DNA of 14,636 nt from CAYGHG01 sp964349515 (GTDB lineage: Bacteria; Oederibacteriota; PGYV01; CAYGHG01). Made by a program: the position numbers and the translations under genes. The first letter of the stretch is position 1. Each line of letters begins with the position of its first letter. The notes under the pieces were generated by a model. That model did not search any database. It was not told the origin of the DNA and saw only the letters and a program-made list of their open reading frames with translations. This document shows, piece after piece, positions 1 through 6,905 of the stretch. The stretch lies in the NCBI GenBank assembly GCA_964349515.1, contig CAYGHG010000064.1:1-14636 (forward strand). The letters run 5' to 3'.

Positions 1-100
1 CTTATTATAGGATACGTCGCTCTTTCTTCATACACAACATTTAATTATAACTCCGCCTGATCCCGTTGTTCAGAACACGCAAACTTCTACAAGCACACCC

Positions 101-1591
101 GTGATTTCTACAGCTACCGTCACAACGACAGCCACCATTACAACAACGGCAACTCCTACATCCACGGATGTGCCCCCTTCGGCTACCATGACCAATACGC
201 CTGTTGATACTCAAACAGACACGCACACAGCCTCGCCCACCGCAACTATGACTGATACTGCGACTATTACCACCACATCCACAGCTATGCCTACTGCCAC
301 GGATACCGTGACGCCAAGCGCAACACCCACAGCCACAGCCACTTATACTGCCACGCCTACTTCAACCGCTTCACCGACCTTAACCGCCACTGCCACCGTT
401 ACTGCGACCGCGACACCTACCGCAACCATGACCACGACTTCCACCGTTACCATGACCGCGACTGCGACTCCTACACGGACTTCTACCGCCTCACCGACAA
501 ACACCTCCACGCCGTCCTGGCGTGACATACCTTCAAACCCCATAAGTTCAGGCGCCGCGGGCATGCCTGTTCTCAGGAATATCAGTTCAAACCTTTATAC
601 AATTTATATCGACGGCGATAACAGCGGAAAGCTTTCCTGCCGCTATAATAACGGCTTTGGCTGGAGCAACTACGGCAAAGCCGGGCAGATCACAATCACA
701 AACGGTACTGCCGGAAAATTTGCCATGGAAACAGTATCAAGCGGGCAGATTCACGTCGGTTATGTTAACTCGGCAAGCGGCAGGGTTTACTATACCTATT
801 TTGATTACGGAACATGGCAGGCTGAAAATGACGTATCAGGAGGCAATGCGGATGCCCCTGATATCTACGCTTATACAGGCGCACCTGCCCTGCGCTATAT
901 TTCATACAGGGATGACTCGGCAACCGGAGCAGGCAGAGCATCTCTGAAAAAAGGACAGGGTTCTGTATGGAATCTTGTCGGCACCCAGGGTTTTTCAGGC
1001 TTTGCGGTTTCAGACACAGAGGTAATTGTGACCTGGGGCTCACCCGACCCTATCCCTTATGTCGCCTGCCTGGAAAACTCTCCCGGAGGCCCTGCACGGC
1101 TTGAGCTTTTTAAATACACAACCGCCGCAGGCTGGGCCCCCGTGGGCACGACCATAACGGCACACGGCTCGTCAAACATAGACATGATTTACGGGGATGA
1201 CGGCTACATCTATCTTGCCTATTCACACGACTTGAGCCCTTTGAGGGCAAGAGTCGTAAGAATGATGCCTTCTACCGGCACATGGGAGGCTGTAGGGTGG
1301 GATGTTACCTATGCCAACAACTATGATTTGTCGCTGGCTTATGATTCCTCAAACAGTTCTGTTTACATCGCTCTCAGAAATCAGTCCTCCTCAAACGCCG
1401 GAGAGGCTTACAAGTATAACGGCACTGCGTGGGACAGAGTCGGCGGCCAGATATTCTCTGAGAACGTATCAACACACAGCGCGTTCTTCCCTTCAATCAT
1501 CTCATATCAGGGAGTGCCTATGGTGATCTATAAAGATGACGGAAGCGTGTACGGCGGCAAAGTCGTGGGCAGGAAGTTCTCGTCCAATTAG
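101..1591 (+). CDS. Secreted Thr-rich linker plus beta-propeller-like protein, 5' end incomplete or frameshifted
   Basis: Residues 1-140 are almost entirely Thr, Ala, Ser and Pro in TAT, TPT and TST steps, a flexible stalk-like linker. Residues 141-496 contain repeated blocks in which 'W..VG' is followed by an aromatic- and Gly-rich strand pair and then 'YIA/YVA'-type strands (WNLVG, WAPVG, WEAVG, WDRVG). This is the pattern of bacterial beta-propeller or sialidase-like repeats, so an extracellular binding role is inferred. The GTG at 101 has no ribosome binding site, and the same frame is open back to 11 with coding-like sequence (PPDPVVQNTQ), blocked by TAG at 8-10. Frame 1 of bases 1-57 encodes a hydrophobic stretch (LIIGYVALSS) that could be the missing signal peptide. 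A single-base frameshift near 40-58, or truncation, is therefore likely. It ends convergently with the next gene; the stop codons overlap. Confidence 0.75.
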   Translation: MISTATVTTTATITTTATPTSTDVPPSATMTNTPVDTQTDTHTASPTATMTDTATITTTSTAMPTATDTVTPSATPTATATYTATPTSTASPTLTATATVTATATPTATMTTTSTVTMTATATPTRTSTASPTNTSTPSWRDIPSNPISSGAAGMPVLRNISSNLYTIYIDGDNSGKLSCRYNNGFGWSNYGKAGQITITNGTAGKFAMETVSSGQIHVGYVNSASGRVYYTYFDYGTWQAENDVSGGNADAPDIYAYTGAPALRYISYRDDSATGAGRASLKKGQGSVWNLVGTQGFSGFAVSDTEVIVTWGSPDPIPYVACLENSPGGPARLELFKYTTAAGWAPVGTTITAHGSSNIDMIYGDDGYIYLAYSHDLSPLRARVVRMMPSTGTWEAVGWDVTYANNYDLSLAYDSSNSSVYIALRNQSSSNAGEAYKYNGTAWDRVGGQIFSENVSTHSAFFPSIISYQGVPMVIYKDDGSVYGGKVVGRKFSSN

Positions 1592-1881
1592 CGTTTGAGA
1601 GCCTCGTAAGCGCGGTTGATTTTCTGGGTCATTTCTTCAGCCTGAGTTTTTACCCATTCAGGCTGTCCCTGAAATTTATCCGGGTGGTATTCTTTTATCT
1701 TTTCCCTGTAGGCTGCTTTTATCTCTTCCGGCGAGGCGGTTTGTGACGTTCCGAGTATTTCATAGGGGTCGTCCGAAGTACGGCTTGGAGGTACGCCTCC
1801 GCCCTGCCTTCTTCTTTTTAAGGCCTTGTAAAGCTCCCACAACAGCGAGACTATTATAATCAAAATTATTAAACGTATCAT
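1588..1881 (-). CDS. Membrane-anchored J-domain (DnaJ-like) protein
   Basis: This is a 97-residue protein with one N-terminal hydrophobic helix (residues 4-15) followed by a basic patch (KRRR, 22-25), so the rest faces the cytoplasm. Residues 38-97 form a J domain: DPYEILG, the helix II motif EIKAAYREKIKEYHPDKF with the invariant HPD at 66-68, and a final helix ending NRAYEALKR. It has no Gly/Phe region or zinc finger, so it is a minimal class C J-protein expected to stimulate an Hsp70 (DnaK) ATPase at the membrane. The start ATG at 1881 is preceded by AGAGAGGG five bases upstream. A longer in-frame reading exists but overlaps the upstream methyltransferase. Its 13-base distance from that gene suggests one transcript. 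The client is unknown. Confidence 0.85.
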   Translation of the reverse strand: MIRLIILIIIVSLLWELYKALKRRRQGGGVPPSRTSDDPYEILGTSQTASPEEIKAAYREKIKEYHPDKFQGQPEWVKTQAEEMTQKINRAYEALKR

Positions 1882-1894
1882 TTCATCCCTCTCT

Positions 1895-2524
1895 TCATGA
1901 AAATATGTGCAACCTTCCGCCTGTTTCAAGCGCCGCAAAACCCGCCCTGTCAGCGGCTCTTGCAAGCGTTCTTATTGTATAGAATATAACATGGGTGGGG
2001 TCGTTTTTGTAAGTCCATTTTTCAAAATTCATTGTTTCGTTTATCAGTTCGGTCATGCAAAACAACGAACCGCCGGGCTTAAGAAGGCTTTTTAAAAGCA
2101 TAAACTCCTTCAAAGGCTCTTTAAAGTGCTCCGCCACCTCACTGCATATTATGTAGTCATATTTGCCTTTAAGGGCTTCAGGGTTGTCGTGAAAAAACGG
2201 GTCATAAAGTGCTGTCTTATACCCTTTTTCACCCAGCATAACAGAAGCCACAGGCCCGGCCCCGCAGCCAAAATCAAGCCCTCTGTGGTGCGGCGTGTAT
2301 CTTTGGGTAACAGCGGTAACAAGCGGCAGCACGAAACCCCTGTAGCCTTCGTCATTTACGTCGTTGTTATGGGTTTCATATCTTTTTTTTTCCTGTTCAG
2401 GAGGCAAAAAGCAGGACTCATCCATAAAGACAGCCCCGCAGGAGGCGCATTTATGGTACAGCGCCTTTAATGATTTGTGGAACATATCTGAATCAAGCAC
2501 ACATACCGGGCATTGTTTTTTCAT
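1895..2524 (-). CDS. Class I SAM-dependent methyltransferase with N-terminal zinc ribbon
   Basis: This is a 209-residue protein. Residues 5-29 hold two CxxC pairs (C5/C8 and C26/C29), a zinc-ribbon pattern. A 'RYETHNND...DEGY' segment (48-61) follows, seen in a subgroup of COG2227-like methyltransferases. The Rossmann part starts with motif I, LDFGCGAGP (83-91), then an acidic ribose-binding position (YDPF), the 'DYIICSEVAEHF' strand and 'LLKPGGSLF'. These features support SAM binding; the methyl acceptor cannot be named. No good ribosome binding site precedes the ATG, but TATAAT lies at 2537-2532, seven bases upstream, so a leaderless transcript is possible though no convincing -35 box was found. 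It sits between a YdeI-like gene (28 bases upstream) and the J-domain gene. Confidence 0.85.
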   Translation of the reverse strand: MKKQCPVCVLDSDMFHKSLKALYHKCASCGAVFMDESCFLPPEQEKKRYETHNNDVNDEGYRGFVLPLVTAVTQRYTPHHRGLDFGCGAGPVASVMLGEKGYKTALYDPFFHDNPEALKGKYDYIICSEVAEHFKEPLKEFMLLKSLLKPGGSLFCMTELINETMNFEKWTYKNDPTHVIFYTIRTLARAADRAGFAALETGGRLHIFS

Positions 2525-2552
2525 ATTATTTATTATATCACGGTTCCAAATT

Positions 2553-3125
2553 TTAAAACATTGACGGGTATTTAGATCCTTCCATAGCGGCCTTGACCGA
2601 CTGCTCTATTCTGCGCGCCCTTGCTTCCTCGTGTTTCGCACTCGTAATCCACCAGATATATACCTTTTTATTGGAAGCAGGCATTGCTTTAAATTTTTCT
2701 TTTGCTTTTTCATTAACCTCAAGAGCCCGTTTGAAATCAGCGGGAATCTTAATTTCAGGTTCTGAAGGTTTTATTTCACGCGAGCCAAGGCCGGCACCCT
2801 TTACCGCTTTAAGACGTGCTTTTGTCATTTTTTCCTCTTTAATATTTTTTTTCACCCTGTCTTTATTTACATCCGGCCCTATACTTTTCTTTCGGCGCGG
2901 GGTATAGCGCAGGATAAAACAGTCTTCATCAATCCTCTCCAAAGCGGTGTCAATCCAGCCGTAACACAGCGCCTCCTCAGCGCCTTCAGAAATAACCATG
3001 GAAGTTTTGCCGGTGTGTTTTTTGCAGTAAAGCACCCAAATCTCTTTTTTTGTTTCATGGTTTTTCGCGAGCCATCCCCGCCACAGCGCGCGTGTTTTAA
3101 AAGACTTATATGCCCTCTTTTTCAT
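2553..3125 (-). CDS. YdeI/OmpD-associated (OmdA) family protein
   Basis: This 190-residue protein matches the YdeI/OmdA family in length and order of motifs. An N-terminal 'F.TRALWRGWLAKNHETKKEIWVLYCKK' is followed by 'EALCYGWIDTALERIDED' and 'LRYTPRRKKS', then a C-terminal helical part, 'IPADFKRALEVNEKAKEKF' through 'YIWWITSAKHEEARARRI'. Members have been linked to peptide or bacteriocin tolerance, but the biochemical activity is not established. Two starts are possible: ATG at 3125 (AAGGTG at 3134-3129) and TTG at 3143 (AAGGTG at 3154-3149), the latter overlapping the GNAT stop as TTGA. The ATG was chosen because the family motif begins just after it and ATG is the better codon. Either way it is translationally linked to the GNAT gene. 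Confidence 0.85.
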   Translation of the reverse strand: MKKRAYKSFKTRALWRGWLAKNHETKKEIWVLYCKKHTGKTSMVISEGAEEALCYGWIDTALERIDEDCFILRYTPRRKKSIGPDVNKDRVKKNIKEEKMTKARLKAVKGAGLGSREIKPSEPEIKIPADFKRALEVNEKAKEKFKAMPASNKKVYIWWITSAKHEEARARRIEQSVKAAMEGSKYPSMF

Positions 3126-3139
3126 TTTCACCTTTTCTC

Positions 3140-3703
3140 TCAACTCTGCACCTTCGCGTCCTGCGCCAATACCGCATAGCTTTTCATGTCCCTAAACCCC
3201 GACTCTGTCAGCACATACTGCCTCAAAACCCCCTCAAACTTCATCCCGCACTTTTCAAGCACCCGGGCAGAGGCTGCGTTTTCAGCGTCGCAGCACGCCT
3301 CTATCCTGTTGAGTTTCAGCACTTCAAAACCGAACTTTATCGAAGCCGCGAGGGCTTCCGTAGCATATCCCTTTTTCCAGTAATTCTTATTCAGAGCATA
3401 TGCCACTTCCCCTCTTTTGTTGGCGTTAAAAGTGGATATAAAACCCGCCATACCTATCATCTTTTTCTCGCTTTTGAGTTCTACAGCCCAGCTCGAGGGC
3501 TTGTTCTCCGAATATCTTTTCAATATAAATCTTACAAGCGCCTTGGATTCTTCAATACTCTTATGGGCTTTCCACCCGGTAAATGAAGCTATCTCAGGGT
3601 CAGAAGCATATTCAAATACTGAATTAAAATCAGATTCTTTCAAAGGCCGTAAAATAATCCGCTCTGTCTCCAGAACCGGAAGATTTGTAAATGTCTTTTC
3701 CAA
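3140..3703 (-). CDS. GNAT acetyltransferase, RimJ/RimL type
   Basis: This 187-residue protein has the RimJ/RimL-like layout: the start strand 'LETERIILRPLKESDF' (11-26), a central 'GMAGFIS' strand, 'GEVAYALNKNYWKKGYATEA' (98-117) containing the acetyl-CoA pyrophosphate-binding loop, and the C-terminal 'NAASARVLEKCGMKFEG' segment typical of the family. It should transfer acetyl from acetyl-CoA to an amine such as a protein N-terminus or a small molecule; the substrate is unknown. The start is TTG at 3703, supported by a perfect AAGGAGG four bases upstream. It heads a tight run with the YdeI-like, methyltransferase and J-domain genes. Its promoter probably lies in the repeat and gap region upstream and cannot be seen. 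Confidence 0.88.
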   Translation of the reverse strand: MEKTFTNLPVLETERIILRPLKESDFNSVFEYASDPEIASFTGWKAHKSIEESKALVRFILKRYSENKPSSWAVELKSEKKMIGMAGFISTFNANKRGEVAYALNKNYWKKGYATEALAASIKFGFEVLKLNRIEACCDAENAASARVLEKCGMKFEGVLRQYVLTESGFRDMKSYAVLAQDAKVQS

Positions 3704-3707
3704 GTTG

Positions 3708-3714
3708 CCTCCTT
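3708..3714 (-). promoter_or_regulatory. Strong ribosome binding site deciding a TTG start
   Basis: AAGGAGG on the minus strand followed by CAAC and then TTG. No in-frame ATG or GTG lies nearby with comparable support, so this fixes the GNAT start at 3703. Confidence 0.75.
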
Positions 3715-3718
3715 TTCC

Positions 3719-3967
3719 CCCTCTCCCTGCTCTTGGGGAGAGGGCCGGGGTGAGCNNNNNNNNNNNNNNNNNNNNNNNNNNNNNNNNNNNNNNNNNNNNN
3801 NNNNNNNNNNNNNNNNNNNNNNNNNNNNNNNNNNNNNNNNNNNNNNNNNNNNNNNGGCTTTTGTCTTCACTCCTCCCTCTCCCTGCTCTTGGGGAGAGGG
3901 CCGGGGTGAGCGGCTTTTGTCTTCACTCCTCCCTCTCCCTGCTCTTGGGGAGAGGGCCGGGGTGAGG
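3719..3967. repeat. Tandem 56-bp hairpin repeat interrupted by an assembly gap
   Basis: Three copies of a core are visible (from 3719, 3875 and 3931). Each has a 9-bp perfect stem, CCCTCTCCC and GGGAGAGGG, around the loop TGCTCTTG, followed by GCCGGGGTGAG. The last two copies are exact tandem units of 56 bases (3856-3911 and 3912-3967, differing only in the last base), joined by a GGCTTTTGTCTTCACTCCT spacer. The array ends seven bases from the stop codon of the release-factor-like gene. It belongs to the widespread REP-like 'CCCTCTCCC...GGTGAGG' class of intergenic hairpins. The copy number is uncertain because 100 N split it. It could fold in mRNA between two transcription units and act as a terminator or stabiliser. 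Confidence 0.85.
3756..3855. other. Assembly gap of 100 N
   Basis: Exactly 100 undetermined bases, the usual placeholder for a gap of unknown length. It lies inside the tandem hairpin repeat, so the assembler most likely failed because of the repeat. The reading frame that crosses it on the plus strand is an artefact. Confidence 0.97.
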
Positions 3968-3974
3968 GACGCCT

Positions 3975-4319
3975 TTACGTCTTGTCTTTCCCCGCCCTTC
4001 TCTTTCTCCGTGCCTTGTTCTTCCTTATCTTTTCATATTCCTTTATCCTGTCAGAAGTCCCTGTCATCTTTTCCTCTATCTTATACGCGAGCGTCCGCCT
4101 CGCCAAAAAACGGTTAAGCTCCCTCTCGCGCGTCTCCCTGCACTTGACCTCAACCGCGGTAGGCAGGTGTTTCAAGTAAACAGCGGTCGCGCTTTTGTTT
4201 GCTTTCTGCCCCCCTTTATTACCGGAGGCCATAAACTTTTCAGTAATATCAGATTCCCTGATACCGAGGCTTTCAAACTTTTCTTTAAGAGCCTTTATTT
4301 TATCTTCAGATACAGCCAT
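3975..4319 (-). CDS. Small GGQ-domain release-factor-like protein (peptidyl-tRNA hydrolase type)
   Basis: This 114-residue protein has the class I release-factor catalytic motif in 'SGNKGGQKANKS' (32-43, GGQ at 36-38) and a strongly basic C-terminal tail (KIRKNKARRKRRAGKDK). It lacks the codon-recognition domain of RF1/RF2. The layout is that of ArfB/YaeJ-like or related RF-1-domain proteins, which hydrolyse peptidyl-tRNA on stalled ribosomes with the tail entering the mRNA channel; rescue activity here is inferred. The ATG at 4319 starts four bases after the TGA of the upstream NHL gene. It has only a weak ribosome binding site (TGAG), so coupled translation is likely. A longer TTG start at 4364 would overlap that gene and is less likely. 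Confidence 0.85.
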   Translation of the reverse strand: MAVSEDKIKALKEKFESLGIRESDITEKFMASGNKGGQKANKSATAVYLKHLPTAVEVKCRETRERELNRFLARRTLAYKIEEKMTGTSDRIKEYEKIRKNKARRKRRAGKDKT

Positions 4320-4323
4320 ATGC

Positions 4324-5547
4324 TCAGTAACTAAAATACTGGATTCTGTTGTTCCATGTATCAACTACATATATGGTATCTCCGTCAATTGCAATCTGGC
4401 CGGGAGAATTAAACTGCCCGTTACCTGTGCCTTCCGTACCCCATTTGCCAAGATAATTTCCTTCAGAATCAAATTTCTGAATCCTGTGATTCAGCGTATC
4501 AGCCACATATACAAACCCGCGCGAGTCAACCGCGGCCCCCCACGGCATATCCATTTTTCCATCTGCAGTGCCGGTTCCTCCAAAAGTCAGCGCGTGAACG
4601 CCGGCAGGGGTGAATTTGTGGACTTTATTTTGACTGGCGCACACAACGTAAATATAACCTGCAGGCAAGGTATCAGGCTTGTCAGCCGCCACAGAGACCG
4701 GCCCGTTTAGCTGGCCTGCAGCGTTGCCGGAAACCCCCCACGAACTTGAATAAACAGCAGAAACATCATAACGCTTGATATTATGGGCCCCGTAATCCGC
4801 GGCAAAGAAATAAACACTGCCGCCTACCTGCGCCATTGTACCGCTCCACCCGTCGGTCATGGTGGCGGGTGCGGTTGAATTTAAAAAAGTAACAGTCGTG
4901 CCTGACACAGAAAACCTGTAAACCCTGTCCTTGTCATTTACGTAAACTATATCCCCGGTTCCTCCTGTATAACCTGCTACCCCCTGTGGATTTGTAAAAG
5001 ATGACGAGTTTCCCCACTGGTGCTGATATACCCCTGTTTTTGAGAACTTTTGAACTCTTTTATTGCCCGACTCTGTAACATATACCGATGAGCCTATTAC
5101 AGCAATGCCTGTTGGAAAATTAAACTGCCCGTTACCGGTACCGGAAGCGCCGAATTTCCCCGAATAAACCGGCACTGCCACCGCAGTCTGCGTGGCGATT
5201 ACATTTGCCGTCTGTGTAACTGTAGGAGTACGCGACGGTGTTGCAGTACGTGTTCTTGTAAACGTTCCGGTCGCGGTGCGCGTAGGTGTCAGTGTTACAC
5301 TCCTCGTAGCGGTGCGTGTGGCAGTACGTGTAGCCGTACGGGTGGCAGTCACCGAGGGCGAAACAGCCTGAGTGGACGTAACCGTCCGCGTAGCTGTCCG
5401 CGTAACCGTAGCAGTATCGTCAGGCTGATTGGTGGCTGTAAAAGTAGCCGTCGCAGCAGGCGCCTGCGGGGACGCAGGGCTCTGACTTTTCGTGCATCCT
5501 GCCATAGCAATACATATTGCAAAAACAAAAACAAATCCTTTTCTCAT
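4324..5547 (-). CDS. NHL-repeat beta-propeller lipoprotein with Thr-rich stalk
   Basis: This is a 407-residue protein. Residues 1-18 are a lipoprotein signal peptide ending in MAGC with lipidation at Cys18. Residues 25-125 are a Thr/Ala/Arg/Pro-rich linker (TATRTATRT and similar steps). From about 130 to the end there are roughly six NHL-type blades of the pattern 'GxGxGQFNxPxGIAV...VYVxDxxNxRIQKF', best seen as FGASGTGNGQFNFPTGIAV, GGTGTADGKMDMPWGAAV and WGTEGTGNGQFNSPGQIAI. The family forms a propeller used for protein or carbohydrate contacts; a surface-exposed binding role is inferred. The start has GGAGGGG seven bases upstream of the ATG. It is 15 bases downstream of the membrane protein gene and 4 bases upstream of the GGQ gene, so an operon is likely. 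The Thr-rich DNA is itself a short repeat, prone to length change. Confidence 0.9.
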   Translation of the reverse strand: MRKGFVFVFAICIAMAGCTKSQSPASPQAPAATATFTATNQPDDTATVTRTATRTVTSTQAVSPSVTATRTATRTATRTATRSVTLTPTRTATGTFTRTRTATPSRTPTVTQTANVIATQTAVAVPVYSGKFGASGTGNGQFNFPTGIAVIGSSVYVTESGNKRVQKFSKTGVYQHQWGNSSSFTNPQGVAGYTGGTGDIVYVNDKDRVYRFSVSGTTVTFLNSTAPATMTDGWSGTMAQVGGSVYFFAADYGAHNIKRYDVSAVYSSSWGVSGNAAGQLNGPVSVAADKPDTLPAGYIYVVCASQNKVHKFTPAGVHALTFGGTGTADGKMDMPWGAAVDSRGFVYVADTLNHRIQKFDSEGNYLGKWGTEGTGNGQFNSPGQIAIDGDTIYVVDTWNNRIQYFSY

Positions 5548-5562
5548 TTCAATTCCCCTCCG

Positions 5563-6429
5563 TTATGTGATGTACTTTTTATGGTTTTCCAAAAATGCCT
5601 CAAGCGGCACTTTAGTCCCGCTCTCCGGGACTCCAAAAGCAAGATCAAAACCGTAGTGCCCTAATAATATCTTAAGAGATTTCTCAATATGCTGCTTTAA
5701 CATTGGCGTCAAAAAATCAAGCTCCATTGGGCCTTTTTTTTCTATATCTTTTTCAAGCGCCAGCCTGAACTCTTCCTTTCGTTTTGAGAACTCCATGACC
5801 GCCGAAGAACCCGGCGACCAGCGCGATAAAAGCTTCATGATTCCCTTTTTCTGTACCATGCATTCCGAGAGTTCCCATTTTGAGCTGCGCTCAGAAAAAG
5901 ACAAAAAGCCCGGATTTACATTTTCAAGATATATCACATTGCCGTTTCCCACAGAACAAATCACTTCCCTTAAATTTATGCCGTACTTGGCGGTAATATC
6001 CATTTTCAGCGCCCCCAAATACCGTATGACCCTGTCCTTTTTTTCATCCTTCTCATCCATTATCCTGTATATGGATGTCTTTGCCTCAAGCACGGCAAGC
6101 TCAAGCGTCTGCCGTATTTCATGGACGTTAAAAGCAGTGCTGAGTACCGCGGCTTTTTCTTCTTTCAGCCTGCGTATCTCATCCTCTTTTTCTTTCAGTG
6201 CCGCGGACTGCACCTGTTTATTTTTACCAAAAGTAAAAAAGAACATTACTATGATAAGCGCTGCCAGCACACCGAAAGAAGCAATAAGCCAAACGGCGTA
6301 CTCCCTAAACAGAGCCAAAAACACCCCAAAAACAAGAGCCGCCGCGAGCAAAGAAATAACAAAAACCCGCAAAGGGTTTGCAATCAAATCTATAAAAGCT
6401 TTAATTTTTTTAGCCATAAATCCCGCCAT
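5563..6429 (-). CDS. Unrecognised membrane protein with two TM helices, coiled coil and cytoplasmic domain
   Basis: No family was recognised for this 288-residue protein. Visible features are two hydrophobic helices (about 19-41 and 45-67), each suited to span a membrane. A charged heptad-like helix follows (about 70-95, KEKEDEIRRLKEEKAA), then a mixed alpha/beta domain of about 190 residues without Cys clusters or obvious catalytic motifs. With two closely spaced helices, both ends probably lie on the cytoplasmic side. Two starts are possible, ATG 6429 and ATG 6417 (MAKKIKAF); the second has GGCGGG upstream, so the true protein may be four residues shorter. A promoter candidate lies at 6475-6447. 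It precedes the NHL lipoprotein and GGQ genes at 15- and 4-base spacing and probably leads that transcript. Confidence 0.75.
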   Translation of the reverse strand: MAGFMAKKIKAFIDLIANPLRVFVISLLAAALVFGVFLALFREYAVWLIASFGVLAALIIVMFFFTFGKNKQVQSAALKEKEDEIRRLKEEKAAVLSTAFNVHEIRQTLELAVLEAKTSIYRIMDEKDEKKDRVIRYLGALKMDITAKYGINLREVICSVGNGNVIYLENVNPGFLSFSERSSKWELSECMVQKKGIMKLLSRWSPGSSAVMEFSKRKEEFRLALEKDIEKKGPMELDFLTPMLKQHIEKSLKILLGHYGFDLAFGVPESGTKVPLEAFLENHKKYIT

Positions 6430-6446
6430 TCATATTTTTTCCCGCT

Positions 6447-6475
6447 GTTATATTTTCAACCTGCTGTTTTCTTAA
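6447..6475 (-). promoter_or_regulatory. Candidate sigma-70-type promoter for the membrane protein gene
   Basis: On the minus strand, TTAAGA (6475-6470) and TATAAC (6452-6447) are separated by 17 bases. They lie about 20 bases before the first possible start codon and directly after the end of the tandem repeat array. The matches are 4/6 and 5/6. Confidence 0.4.
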
Positions 6476-6480
6476 CCAAG

Positions 6481-6900
6481 CGATGCTTCCGCATTTCCCA
6501 AGTCTCTGTATTATTCGATGCTTCCATGCTGCCGTAGTTCCCAAGCCTCCGTATTATTCGATGCTGCCGTAGTTACCAAGCCTCTGTATTATTCGATGCT
6601 TCCATGCTGCCGTCGTTCGCCAAGCCTCTGTATTATTCGATGCTTCCATGCTGCCGTAGTTCCCAAGCCTCCGTATTTATCGATGCTGCCGTAGTTACCA
6701 AGCCTCTGTTTCATCGATGCTTCCATGCTGCCGTAGTTCCCAAGCCTCCGTATTTATCGATGCTGCCGTAGTTACCAAGCCTCTGTTTCATCGATGCTTC
6801 CATGCTGCCGTAGTTACCAGCCCTCCGTATTTATCCATGCTGCCGTCGTTCGCCAATCCTCTGTATTATTCGATGCTTCCATGCTGCCGTAGTTACCAAG
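6481..6900. repeat. Large intergenic tandem array of a 34-44 bp repeat
   Basis: Ten full units and one partial unit follow each other without spacers, starting at 6481, 6516, 6559, 6594, 6638, 6681, 6715, 6758, 6792, 6835 and 6871. The short form (34-36 bases) reads CGATGCTGCCGTAGTTACC, AAGCCTCTG, then ATTATT or TTCAT. The long form (43-44) has eight extra bases, ATGCTTCC, before ATGCTGCC, so it looks like an internal duplication. Units 6638-6714 and 6715-6791 form an exact 77-base higher-order duplication. The unit lengths are not multiples of three, so this is not a protein repeat; reading frames here are accidental. There is no strong dyad within a unit. The array fills almost the whole space between the hydrolase stop codon (five bases away) and the promoter of the next gene. 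Confidence 0.92.
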
Positions 6901-6905
6901 CACCC

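Noticed and set aside
343..564. Minus-strand Val-rich reading frame
   Set aside because: It is the antisense shadow of the Thr/Ala-rich linker; its composition follows from the repeat and there is no ribosome binding site.
3417..3965. Plus-strand frame crossing the assembly gap
   Set aside because: It runs through 100 N and antisense to the GNAT gene, and consists of hairpin repeat translation.
6481..6900. CRISPR array
   Set aside because: Units are contiguous with no unique spacers, vary in length and have no cas genes nearby.
6481..6900. Integron attC-like sites or a coding repeat
   Set aside because: No inverted R/L core sites or cassettes are present, and unit lengths of 34, 35, 43 and 44 bases break any reading frame. 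The frames at 6717-7001 and 8042-8269 are accidental.
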